Below, piece after piece: positions 10,680-21,077 of a stretch of DNA of 64,000 bases. Each line of letters starts with the position of its first letter. The first letter of the stretch is position 1. The stretch lies in NCBI GenBank assembly GCA_036971715.1, contig JAVHJL010000002.1:4186501-4250500 (forward strand), in the 5' to 3' direction. This DNA is from Arthrobotrys musiformis. Taxonomy: Eukaryota; Ascomycota; Orbiliomycetes; Orbiliales; Orbiliaceae. The translations under genes were made by a program, and so were the position numbers. Under the pieces are notes generated by a model. The model had not been told where the DNA came from, searched no databases, and worked only from the letters and a program-made list of their open reading frames with translations.

Positions 10680-11765
10680 TACGTGAGATCGAGGGTTTGA
10701 AACGAAATGCTTCTTACAAAAGAAGGCTATTGACGAGACGGGTTTTCGTTACTGGTGTGAAAGCAGCAACGGAAAATTTCGTGTGAGAGAGATGTCAAGA
10801 CCAGAACCGTGGCTTGGACAAAGAAAGTAAGTAAGGATGAAAGCAAAGATAGAGTTATCTAGGCCTTCGTGGGATTGGACTGGATGACCGATTCAGATGT
10901 TTGCTGAAAGAGAGGGCTGTGAAAAGGTTGTTGATGAAAAGGACCAACAACTGATTCTCGAGAGGATGAGAGGTGAAGTACAGGTGAACAGATGGAGGTG
11001 TTCAAGCACTTGATGAAAGTCGAGAGGAGTCGGAAGCGTTCTTTCAAAAGAAGGCAGACTGGAGCAGGAAACAGTTTCCTAATGAGAAGAAAAGCGTGAA
11101 TGGAGCGTGTCTTGAAATTCTAACCTTCTGGAGATTGAAGAAGAGAACAATAAGAAGCGTGCAGATGAAAAACAAGGTTTTCCAAGAAATGAGGTGATGG
11201 ACGAGAGCGGGTTTGCTAGGCTAGCTAGTAGCTCGTAAGGCAGCAAGAAGCTTTGATGAAGGACAGGAAGTCGGAAGACTGGGTCGTTGTGATGAAGCAG
11301 AGGCTTGGTCTCAACGAAAAAACGAACCAATTGATGGAATACCAACAAAGAAGATGGTTTTCGAGCAGTTTCAGGATGGACTTGAAGCTGTTGAGAGAGC
11401 TTTAGATACCAACCGGGTGAGATGGAGTCGTGATGATGAAGGAAGAATCAACTGTGGAAGAAACTCGGGAGGTGGGTTGCAGTTGATGGAGTAGCTGATA
11501 GAACGAAGAAGAGCTTGATGAAGCAATTGACAGAGCAGACAAGAGCTTGAAGGCAGGTCAAAAAGACAAGTGAGAAGAGACAAGAGAGCAAAGGATGTAG
11601 ATGCGATCTGAAGTGAAGCTGGTGAGAGTGATAAAAGCTGGGATGGTTGGTGTCTAAAGAAGAAAGCTGGAGATGGAGATGGCGATGGTTGGTGAAGAGG
11701 AAAGAGGAAAGAGAAAGTGAGTTGGGAGCTGTAGACGGTGGGTTTCTATACGCGTCGTCGTTGCA
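10680..11765 (-). repeat. purine-skewed low-complexity block upstream of the coiled-coil gene
   Basis: Over about 1.1 kb the + strand is dominated by A and G, with frequent GAAGAG, GATGGAG and recurrent TTGATGAA-like words (for example 10931, 11010, 11252, 11515). On the sense strand of the coiled-coil gene it reads as a long CT-rich tract directly ahead of the coding region. It ends sharply near 11765. It may be an expanded pyrimidine-rich promoter or leader, or an old diffuse tandem repeat. No protein is convincingly encoded. Confidence 0.5.
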
Positions 11766-13841
11766 GCCTGTGACCCCAACAATTATTTTTGCCCACAGAT
11801 ATCGTATCATAGCAAGTACAATTACACTTCAAAGATTACCCTCTCGTAGGACAGTCCTAATAATCCCATGAAGCTAGAAAGCTCTATTGATGATAATCCT
11901 CATAGCATATACACAGGAGCCGTCGTGAAGGTCCATACCGAGGTGTCGAGGCCGGGGCATTCGAGTTCACCTCGCACACAGGTCGACCAAGTCCCACATA
12001 TCTAGCACCCCTTCCCCTCCGATTTCATAGGGCTACTACTACCACTAGACTTGAGAAATGCCTGTGGATATTTGCTCAAGCTTGGAGAAGCATCAGGTGC
12101 TTAAAGTGGCTGCTTAATAGTTGACCTACGAGACCACCTCATATGTATATTGACACCAGCGTGCAATATTGCCTGGCCTCGAGACTACAACATTGCGCCA
12201 TACGTCACATCGAATACTGCATCAAGCTGAGATATAGCGGTCAGGGTATGTATTCCTTATCACGAAAGAGCTTCCACATTCGCCAAATTGATATTATACA
12301 TATCGAGTATATCCCCGTGTACAGCACCCTTTAGATCGATAGAGACAGCTAACTATTATATCAAACATCGGCGCTTCGACGTCTCGAAACTTATGAACAT
12401 CACAGCAACACATCTCGAGTCCAAATTCCAACACGATCCGCCAAGCCGATCTTTCAGGAGGCCTCGAGGAGCTTATATGCGAACTTCCCGAACAAAAGCA
12501 TAACGAACGGGCCTGATCAATTATCTACCAAACCATTAACGGACGTCCGAATAAGCTTTTACAGGCCTCTACTGTTATCTCCTTCCCCATTCCTATGTCG
12601 CCGTCAACCTTAACGAACGTTCGATTTCCGACTGATCTCGGATTTTCCCACGCGAAAAGCGAGCCATGTTGCATACCTCATGTATATCTGTCGTTCAATA
12701 TCGCACCTATTAAAGAGCATGGGTAGATCTCCCCGGAAAACCCAAATCCCAGAAAATCAAAGTCTCGGAGCCTCCCGGGCCTCGTGTCCGAACAAAATAA
12801 AACAAAAAATTGCGAAAAGAAATCCCAGGTGGCTAAGCACCGATTCGGACTGCCTACGCAGAAACACCGACTTAGGAAACGTCATCCGCCTCCGACAAAT
12901 TTGAATATCTCGCGACGGCTTGTTGCAAAATGCGGTGGAAAGCTGTGTTGCCGATAGCCGAACTGGGGTTTGCAGCGGCTATCGTCGGGTCGCATTTAGA
13001 AGGTTTATCAACCGACGCTTTCCCACAAACGAGAGCTCAGGGCGATGAGCTGCCATGCGCGATGAGCATCTGTCGAATGCAATTTTTTCTTTCGAAAATT
13101 CATTGGCGCCTCCTTAGGCAGTGTAGTACCAAGGTTGTCCTGTGTTTTTGACAGCTGCCAAAGGTTAATTTAATACAAAAGGTCACTATTACGTCGATGT
13201 GGCTAGTTCAGTCCGACGTCCTCGATGAATCTCAGCTGGAGCGTATCAACCCCTAAATGAGGTTATATAGAGTTATAATAGTTCCCAAAACAGGTGCAAC
13301 TACCTCAGCTCAACTAGTCCGTGTGACCAAAAAGAAGCATCGTAAGAATCCTGTAGGGCAACTACCACAGAAATGTAATAGCCCGCGTGACTCGGAACTC
13401 CATTCTCGATCTGCTCATTGGATCCAGATTCGGACTACACATTATCTTTGTTTTACGTTTCTTTGTTGAGAATTACTTAATTCCTTTGTACAGCGAAGAG
13501 CGCCGCCTCCTTTCAGTTGTCCTCAATTTCTAAACAGCATGCGCTGTCTCCGATGCCAGGCCGGCCGCTTTGCGAAGGGTGTTCTCTGGGGAAGCGCAGG
13601 CAACCATCGGCATTAGTTTCAGCAACAACGAAAAAAAACGTTAAAGCCATGGCATCAATTCATGAAAAAAGCCGTTATCTGTGGATCCTTCACCAAAACC
13701 TCGACCCCTATGTCGGACTTGGGTATCAATGATCCCGAAGATGTATATATAAGGTTTCCGGGTCCCTGAATTGTAAATCATCGCGTCAATCGTATAATTC
13801 GTGCCGGTATCGGCCCGGTTTTCGTATATCATTTAGCCATC

Positions 13842-13853
13842 GATCAATTGATA
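13842..13853. promoter_or_regulatory. GATCAATTGATA site 2
   Basis: The second exact copy of the recurrent 12-mer, about 390 nt upstream of the aminotransferase start codon. A regulatory role is inferred from recurrence only. Confidence 0.3.
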
Positions 13854-14074
13854 TCGCATGGAGTAGCGGCATCTGTGACCGAGATATGTGACCTCACGGA
13901 AAATGCGTCACCTGGCGGGTCCTTAAACGTTCCGAAGTGATAGGGCAGTTCTCCTGCCGCAGGCAATTGTAACCAAGTTCTAGACTAAGCCAGCAAGCTT
14001 AATTTTGATTGACAAATGGGCGAAACCTAAATAAGAACCCCAACAGTGAGAGCTCTAGCTTTGCAACTTCGCAC

Positions 14075-14082
14075 TATATAAG
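14075..14082 (+). promoter_or_regulatory. TATA box of the aminotransferase gene
   Basis: The sequence TATATAAG lies 161 nt before the ATG at 14236 and is followed by a CT-rich leader. It is the best TATA candidate in this spacer. Confidence 0.45.
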
Positions 14083-14235
14083 TTGAGACAACTGCTCGCA
14101 ATAGCGTCCCTTTTCAGTGCCATTTCCCCCCTTCTTCTTTTCTTCAGAGCTCCAGAGTTTAGACAAAAGGGAAAGAAATTTTCTTCAGAAACTTCCCCTA
14201 TTGTGACCCATCAACCTTAAATAAGAGAGGATCTT

Positions 14236-15786
14236 ATGGTTTTTTGTGCTATTAGAACTTCAAGAAGCAGGGGAAGCATAGTTTCATTGATAAAGAGCCC
14301 ATACCTAAAACCACCCAGATTATCCAACACTCTACAACACAGTAGCCACATACCTAGGCCCATCCATACTTCCAAAATGGCACCAGCAGCAGTCCCAATC
14401 GCAACAGCAGCAGCAGCAGCAGCTTCCGAACTGACCGTATCCGCCATGAAAGCCGACCTTGCGAAGTCTTCCAAGCCTTTGCTTGACGCATCCAAACTCA
14501 CATACACCTTCAACAAGAATGGAGGGGTCGTCCCTGCTTTAGATGACCCAGCCCGTAAGGCTCAAAACTGTTCAACCGACGTAAGGGATCCAATTGAATC
14601 CCCTGGAGATTGTTGGAGGATCCAGACTAACACCAGGCCTTTCGTAGCACATGTTGACAGCCAAGTGGACCGAAAACGGGGGCTGGGAAGCTCCTCAGCT
14701 CCGACCCTATGGACACCTTAACATTATGCCAACTGCCTCCTGTATCCACTACGCCACTCAAGCCTTTGAGGGTATGAAAGCGTATAGAGGTGTCGACGGA
14801 AAGTTGCGTCTCTTCAGGCCAGACCTCAACTGTAAACGCATGAACCTTTCCAGTACGAGGATCGCACTCCCACCAATCGATCCCGAGCAGCTCGAACAAC
14901 TCGTAAAAGCCTTCGTGTCCGTTGATTGTCCAAAGTGGCTTGCCGACCCTGAGACCTTCATATATCTTCGACCAGCTGTCATTGCCGATGGGACTGCTTT
15001 GGGTGTTCAGAAACCAACGGAGGCAACCGTATTCATCATCGCTGTTCTCTTCGCACCACTTGAAGTCCGAACCGGGATGAGGCTGCTTGCTTCAAAGGAG
15101 GATATGGGTGTCAGGGCTTGGCCAGGTGGCCACGGATGGAGCAAGGTTGGAGCTAACTGTAAGTTCCCAGTAATCAGCAAAATCCAAACGTTCAAGTTCT
15201 TACCGTGTATTCCCTAGATGGCCCAACTCTCCAAGCGCAAGGCGAGGCTCGCGAACGTGGTTTCGACCAGATTCTTTGGCTGCTAGGCTCTGAAGGTCGT
15301 GTCACCGAGGCCGGTGCCTCCAACTTCTTCATTGTGTGGAGAAACAAGACCTCTGGCCGTCTAGAGCTCGTCACCGCTCCCCTCGGCGATAAGATCATTC
15401 TTGATGGTGTTACCCGTCGCTCGGTCCTCGAGCTCGCTAGATCCCGTCTCACCGAAAAACCCACCGAGGTCCTCAAAGAAGTTGAGAAGCTCGAGAAACT
15501 CGACGTTGTTGAGCAGAATTTCACCATCGATGACATTGCTGAAGCTTATGAAAGTGGAAGGCTCGTCGAGGCTTTCGCCTGCGGTACCGCGTTCTTCGTC
15601 GCTCCGATCTCTTATATCCAACACGAGGTCGATAAGGGGATCGAGGTGCCGATGGGAACCACCACGGACGACGGATGCAAGTCTGGCGCCTATGCTGCTG
15701 CAATCAAGACCTGGTTGAAGGAGATCATGTATGGCAAGGTCAGCCATCCATGGGGGGTTGTTGTAAAGGAGAGAGGGGCTCAGTAA
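14236..15786 (+). CDS. BAT1: branched-chain amino acid aminotransferase, mitochondrial (474 aa)
   Basis: Three exons: 14236-14580, 14648-15158 and 15218-15786. The introns are 67 and 59 nt (GTAAGG, GTAAGT). The protein is a fold-type IV PLP enzyme that interconverts Leu/Ile/Val and their 2-oxo acids. Family signatures include the sequence HYATQAFEGMKAYRG, the PLP lysine (Lys281) in WSKVGANYGPTL (which spans the second splice site), and VTEAGASNFF near the cofactor phosphate. The first 46 residues are Arg/Ser-rich, lack acidic residues and end in RPIHTSK, a typical mitochondrial presequence end. A second ATG at 14377 lies immediately after this presequence and would give a 427-residue form without it. 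The overall length and motifs indicate an intact enzyme. Confidence 0.93.
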
Positions 15787-16540
15787 TCGCCCAGGAGGGT
15801 GAGATATATATGATGGGTGACGCCGAGACGTTCCGGTCAACTACCCAGCGCTGACCACGTCCTCTCCAGGTAAATTCTTATAGGCCATTTTTGGCTGCTT
15901 TTCTTTTCCAGTGTATAAAATTCGACCATCACGGGTATTCGGAGGCTCTAGCCTGTTACCAAGGCGAACTTCTTTCTTCATCATTGTTTTACTACTTCAT
16001 TGTCCAGCCTTGCTACCCATGGCCATTCCCACTACCTTTTCTTGTACTTTACTGCATGATACCTTTACAGCGCCTTGCTTTAATAGAAATAAATAAAAAA
16101 TTTCTTTAAAAATTGATACTGAAAGTGCCAATCTACTTGTCTCGTAAACTAATATACTATAGATATAGCGAGGGCAATAGGAGGTCCCTAGGTTATCCTG
16201 ACTTGGTATGCTCCAGAGCGCCATATATTAGGCCCGTCCTCATGGCATACACCCCTAGAGTTCGGTGGAGCTACCTAATCCCGTAACTCCGTAACAGCCC
16301 TCTAGGAAAGGGGTCTCCGGGCGTCTTGTCACCCTGTGCGATTTTATAGCCCAAACCAATGACATCCAAGATCGCGTATGAAGATCAAAACTCAGGTAGT
16401 GAGCCTTCTCTGATCATATACCGGCCACCGTGATACGGTATCGGCCAAGCACCCTCGTTCCCTTCGAAATCGAAATCAGTGTATGTAGGTCCGTCCCTCT
16501 ATGCCCATATCGTATCCTCTATTGTACCACCCGACCACTA
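15787..16540. other. intergenic, convergent 3' flanks
   Basis: About 750 nt between the convergent aminotransferase and TRAPP genes. The first 350 nt include AT-rich 3' flank (AATAAATAAAAAATTT near 16087). The rest holds no recognisable coding sequence. Confidence 0.5.
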
Positions 16541-17193
16541 TCAATACACACCCGGAATCCCGGTCTCCGCAATCTTCTCCAACGCCGTCGCAAACTTCTT
16601 GCTCTTCACCATCTCCTTGCTCTCGTGATCGTAAAACGGATTCGATATTAGCTTAATATACTCCGTATGTATCGATTTAAACACCTAGAAATACCAATTA
16701 GCAAGCTCTCGACTGCGAATCCACATCCTCCTACGGAGTAATAGGTGTTCGTAGTAGCTCGATACATACGGGTTTCAAATCCGCCTCTCTAATCGCCCCT
16801 CCCAACCCTCCACCGCGTGTACTTAACGCGCTGCTACTATTAAACCCCTGATCGACGATAATTACGAATTTAACACCCGTATTCGTCATCCATCCGTACG
16901 CCGCCAGCCGCTCATCAATCGCAAAGAGGAGGCCGAAGTCCTGATCGGCAGTCTTTTGGGGTAATCTCGCTTCGAAGACATCTAATGTGGAGTGTAATAG
17001 AAGGTGTAGGTCTAGAGATGTTGTGAGAGAGGTGGAAGGGAGGGGCAGGCGGGAGTTGTAGATGTAGATTGGATTGTTCTGCGGATATGATGTATTAACT
17101 GGGGTTCGATATGCTGGTCACGGTTGGTATGAATTGGAGGCTAACCTGCTTGCCTATAATAGCAATGACTGGAATCCCGGGTGTTGAAGCCAT
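16541..17193 (-). CDS. TCA17: TRAPP complex subunit TRAPPC2L/Tca17-like (166 aa)
   Basis: Three minus-strand exons: 17193-17146 (16 codons), 17078-16770 (103 codons) and 16684-16541 (47 codons plus stop). The introns are 67 and 85 nt and both are phase 0. No exon is long enough to stand out as a frame; I found the gene by translating the reverse strand. The protein begins MASTPGIPVIAIIGKQ, followed by NNPIYIYN, then LHSTLDVFEARL and FGLLFAIDERLAAYGWMTNT. VKFVIIVD comes next, and the C-terminal ISNPFYDHESKEM matches the sedlin/longin fold of TRAPPC2L. These proteins help assemble TRAPP, a Rab/Ypt exchange factor that acts at the Golgi. The length is usual and all conserved blocks are in order. 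Confidence 0.88.
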
Positions 17194-17603
17194 CGTGGAG
17201 GTATTGTAGAGGTAGCTATGGGACGAAACGTGATATCGTGATGTCGAAGTTCAAGTCGCGGAGCTTGAGCTTGGGGTTCCTGAAGTGGCCGGGATACGAG
17301 AGCTTACCAAATTGGGACGCAACGCAAATAATACAACAGTGTGTCGATAAACTGAACACGAGATATATCGACAAGGCTTCCGGATGTCGGGCAATTTACC
17401 CGGGCGGCACCGTTTCAAGATACGGCAAGGGTGGTACGAGTTTATCATTTTTGTTCATATAGTATCAGGTAGAATTGTCTTTGAAAATTCATCTATCTCC
17501 TTACTTTCTCGAAATCGAAGAGCTCAGCGTCGTTACCAATCTCGAATCGCATTTTCAAAGTCAATATAGGCCCTATCCTAGATCCCGGAGTTCTAGACTC
17601 ACA
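17194..17603. other. divergent promoter region between TRAPP subunit and UstYa-type gene
   Basis: About 410 nt separate two divergently transcribed genes, so a shared promoter region is likely. No clear TATA element or other motif was identified. Confidence 0.45.
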
Positions 17604-18636
17604 ATGGAACGAACAAGCACAGAAAACGAACCCTTCATCTCCAAGGAATCTTACGACCTCGAAGAGCCCCGTGATTGCAAAGAGCAATCGCGAAGTCTCA
17701 AACCTTTCTTCAACCCGGCGCCAATCACCATCGCCGTCGTAGCCACGGCCATAACCTCATGCATATTAACTTTGCTAGTACAATCCGCATATTTCGCATT
17801 TATAGACCCCATAACATCCCTAGATACAGCGGCGCAGGGATCAACCTCGCTGCCGAATTTAAACGTTCCGACTTGTACGAAAACCTTCAACCCCATCTCC
17901 CACGTCTATAACCTCTCATAATTCTATATCCCGTAAATATAAGCGAATAGAGCTCTGATATAACCCCTGCCAACCGGCCAAGGAAATCCCGTTTACAGTA
18001 GGAACAATTCCCAAGATCTTTCACGACGATCCAATATACCTCAACCGCACAACCGAAGAAGGAAGGCGGGCAAGCGAAGAAGCCTGGAAAGGCTTAATCC
18101 CCAGTACGTAAATACCATCCCCAATGGATTTTCTAGAACCCAATCCAAAATCCACATATTACCCATATCCCACCTGCCCATTTTGAGCAAAAAAGTTCTT
18201 CTCCACCAAACTAACCAGGCACATCCGCTACCCGCTCCCGCGGTCGATACGAGATAAACGGAAACTAGACGGCCGTGGCTTCATCTCCCTGTCAAAACTA
18301 ATACAATCCTCAACCACCCCGCTCCCGAAATCCCTTGTATCACAGGATACCACGCATAACGGCCAATTCGCCGTTTCCTCCTTCCACCAACTACACTGCC
18401 TCCACATGGTTGTAAAATCCTATTTTAGCGCATTGGGGTCTCATGATCACGATGTGGTGCATACAAAGCATTGTCTGGAGTATTTGAGGAATAGTATCGT
18501 CTGCGCCGCGGATTCGGCCTTGGAGCCGTGGAAGAAGGAGCTTAATGGTGTAGATGGATTTGGAAATACGCATATGTGCAGGGATTTTGAAGGGCTGTTC
18601 AAATGGGCTGAGGAGTTTAGGGCGACGGATGTTTAA
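17604..18636 (+). CDS. UstYa-like (DUF3328) membrane-anchored oxidase-type protein
   Basis: The best model has three exons: 17604-17903, 17983-18103 and 18269-18636 (about 262 aa). The last junction is firm: donor GTACGT at 18104 and acceptor at 18268 give IPNGRGFISLSKL, the family consensus. The first junction is weak because it needs a GTCTAT donor; without splicing the frame meets a stop at 17919. The N-terminus is cytosolic and acidic, with one membrane segment (ITIAVVATAITSCILTLLV). Both family HxxHC motifs are present, as HQLHC and HTKHC, the second continuing LEYLRNSIVCAADSAL. Such proteins act in cyclisation or oxidation steps of ustiloxin-type peptide pathways and related secondary metabolism. 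No precursor peptide or other tailoring enzyme is seen nearby. A stop-containing pseudogene cannot be excluded. Confidence 0.78.
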
Positions 18637-19205
18637 ACGTGGGTTTTTTCTGCATGTGGATTCCGAAAATTGCGACTGTAGGTTTTTTGGACTTCACGGT
18701 TACCGGTTAGCTAGCGCGGGTCGTTGAGTTTACGAGATTCCAATTCGAGTTAATATAGTATCCTGATGGGTCTACATGCATATGCATATTATAATGAACT
18801 GGGGTTTTAGATAAAGTGGAGATCTAGAGTATTTGCATAACCGTAGGGCTAAAAGGCTATCGCTATCGTCAAAATTAGGTAAAACAGGTATATGGGATAA
18901 AATATATTAAAACTATTATGAACTCGAAGCCAATAGACTTCTCAAATATGTAATCCTTGACATGATATCGTACCATAGTCCCAAAAAAACGCCGATCCAA
19001 TGATGGTTTTTCTTTTATGCTGCATTAAAATTCACTGAGAAAAGCAAATTCGCAATGATGAATTAAAAAAAAAAAAGAACGTGACAAAACTGTTGAAAGG
19101 AAATCGTAATGCTGAACTCAAAGAACCAGGGGTATAGTGATGCCGATATGCAAACTTTTTTCTACTTATCCCGCACTTTTTGTACACAACCGTGACACAC
19201 CCCTC
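18637..19205. other. intergenic, convergent 3' flanks
   Basis: About 570 nt, AT-rich with poly-A runs (about 19064), between the convergent UstYa-type and transporter genes. No coding signal. Confidence 0.5.
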
Positions 19206-21077
19206 TTAGTTATCGCCAAAAGTTGGCGCATACTTGCTCTTCTGCCTGAGTCTCTTGCCAAACTTGTAAAAGATGAATGGACAAGGCAGCAAGACCACGC
19301 TGACGAGGGCCAAAAGCGTACCAGCCCAGTTGACCTTCAAGGAATTGAACATGTAGGTAGCAAAGAGCGGGAAGATGGCGCCGAAGATGGATCGCAAGAA
19401 TGTGTTTGCTGCGATGGCTGAGGCGGCGAACATGAGGTATGCATCGATGATGTAGTTGAGACACTGAAGGAAGATGAGGAAGATACCAGCGCCAGTGAAG
19501 AGACCGGAGACAGTTGGAACAATCCAGTGGATGTGTGGGTAGTTACCAGTCCAGGCAAACCAGAAGATACCGATTGGGAACAGGAAGCCACCGAGCATTG
19601 CTGGCGGGAGACGCTTCTCGGGAATTGGGATACCACGATTGGCCTTGAGGGCTTTGAGGTAGTATGGCTCCCAAAGGAAAACAATCATACCGCCAGTGAT
19701 TTGTCCAAGAATGAGACCGATGAAAGGGAGTGAAGATTTGCCGCCCATGATATGGTGGTACTGGATAAAAACGATCGGGTAGGCGGTAAGCATAAGATAA
19801 AGCATACCGTAGATGAAAGCAACATAGAGAGAGACGAAGAAAACGATTGGCTCGGTGAAGAGGAGTTTGAGGGGACGAGACAAGTTCTTCTCGATGAGTT
19901 CCTTGAAATCGACTTCAATCTGCTCCTGTTTGGCGTGGATACCCCAGTTCTTGGTCAATCGTCGGAGTGTCCGCGCTTTCTCTACCAATACGACAGGGGC
20001 ATAGGTCTCCTCAAGGAAGAGGAGATTGAGGAAGAGCAAAACGAAACCGATGATAGCGGTGATCCATTCTGTCCATCTCCAGCCGAGATGGCTGTTGGTG
20101 ATGAAAGAACCAGCAATTGGTGCTAGAAGCGCGGGGACCGAGACAGTAAGAGCAAACACGTTGATGGCATAGCCACGATGTGCGTTATCCCAAATATCAG
20201 CGAAGGCACCACCGACAACGGCGAGAGGACAGGCGGCGAAGAGGCCACCAAAGAATCGACAGATAATAATTGTCTGAAGATCCTTTCCACCGGCGACACC
20301 AAGTTGGAAGATAGCGAATCCAAGGTTTCCAAGGAGCAATGGCAATCGTCGACCGTACAATTCGGAGAGCGGGGCCCAAATCAAAGGACCAGTAGCGAAT
20401 CCAAGGACGTAGAGAGACACACCGAGGGTGCCAACTTCAGTGCTGACACCGAATTCTCTAGAAACGGCAATGATGGCAGGCGAGAAGATACTGGAACCCC
20501 AAACACAGAAGGCGCAAGTGGATGCGAGTAAAGCTGAAAGACCAAACTTCTTCTTGGTAGTCCAATTTTGTGGGTGCATTGGATCATCTAGGGGAATGCA
20601 TGTTAGGATACGCATACATAACAGAATTGCATGCTTGATGTATACATCTCATGCATTTGGTGGAATCAATTATAACTTACCGAATCCTTCAAACTCCACA
20701 CAATACTTCTCAATATCGGGAAGGTCAGGCGGATAGTCTTTCCCACTGCCGAATGGCGGCAGTTTTTCCTTTCTTGACCTTGTCCTGGTAGAATCTGCAC
20801 CAATGGTATTGGCATGGACAGATTGAGCTGTCCTGGTCCTCGAGATGAGCGTCCTTACTCGCTCAGCTTCCATCCCATCATCATGGATATCTTGAGCAGT
20901 TGCAACTCGAGAAACGCCAGGGCCTGTTGATTCATCTAGGGAATTTGTGTAATCGGTTTCTTTTTTATGCAAAGCAGAGGCCTCTAATTCCAACCGTCGC
21001 TCCTCAGAGCTCGGGCGGGTATGATGACGGCGAGCATCGGTCTCTGATTTTATGAGCTCGACGTCGACCTCGTTCAT
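19206..21077 (-). CDS. MFS transporter, DHA1 drug/polyamine type (592 aa)
   Basis: Two minus-strand exons, 21077-20681 and 20587-19206, flank a 93-nt GTAAGT-CTAG intron. Splicing restores the family sequence FGDDPMHPQNWT just before membrane helix 1. Residues 1-130 are a hydrophilic cytosolic region. Twelve helices are expected. The signature SLYVLGFATGPLIWAPLSEL, followed by YGRR, lies between helices 2 and 3, and ICRFFGGLFAACPLAVVGG forms helix 4. A large central loop contains the typical FKELIEKNLSRPLKLLFTEP. It probably exports drugs, polyamines or secondary metabolites by proton antiport at the plasma membrane. It converges on the UstYa-type gene, so a link to metabolite export is possible but unproven. 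Confidence 0.92.

Larger units (their letters stand above)
11766..14235. other. gene-poor intergenic region
   Basis: About 2.5 kb with only short frames lacking family features. Base composition is uneven, AT-rich with small GC-rich islands (for example 12720-13060), as in decayed repeats. The last 250 nt form the promoter and leader of the aminotransferase gene and include a TATA box and CT-rich sequence. One GATCAATTGATA site lies at 13842. Confidence 0.45.

Noticed and set aside
11775..11800. LTR-like end (…GACCCCAACA)
   Set aside because: A TGTTGGGG…-type terminus is suggestive, but no second copy, primer-binding site or retroelement protein was found nearby.
14236..21077. Secondary-metabolite (ustiloxin-like peptide) gene cluster
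   Set aside because: Only a UstYa-type gene and a transporter are present; the aminotransferase and TRAPP subunit are housekeeping genes and no precursor peptide is visible.
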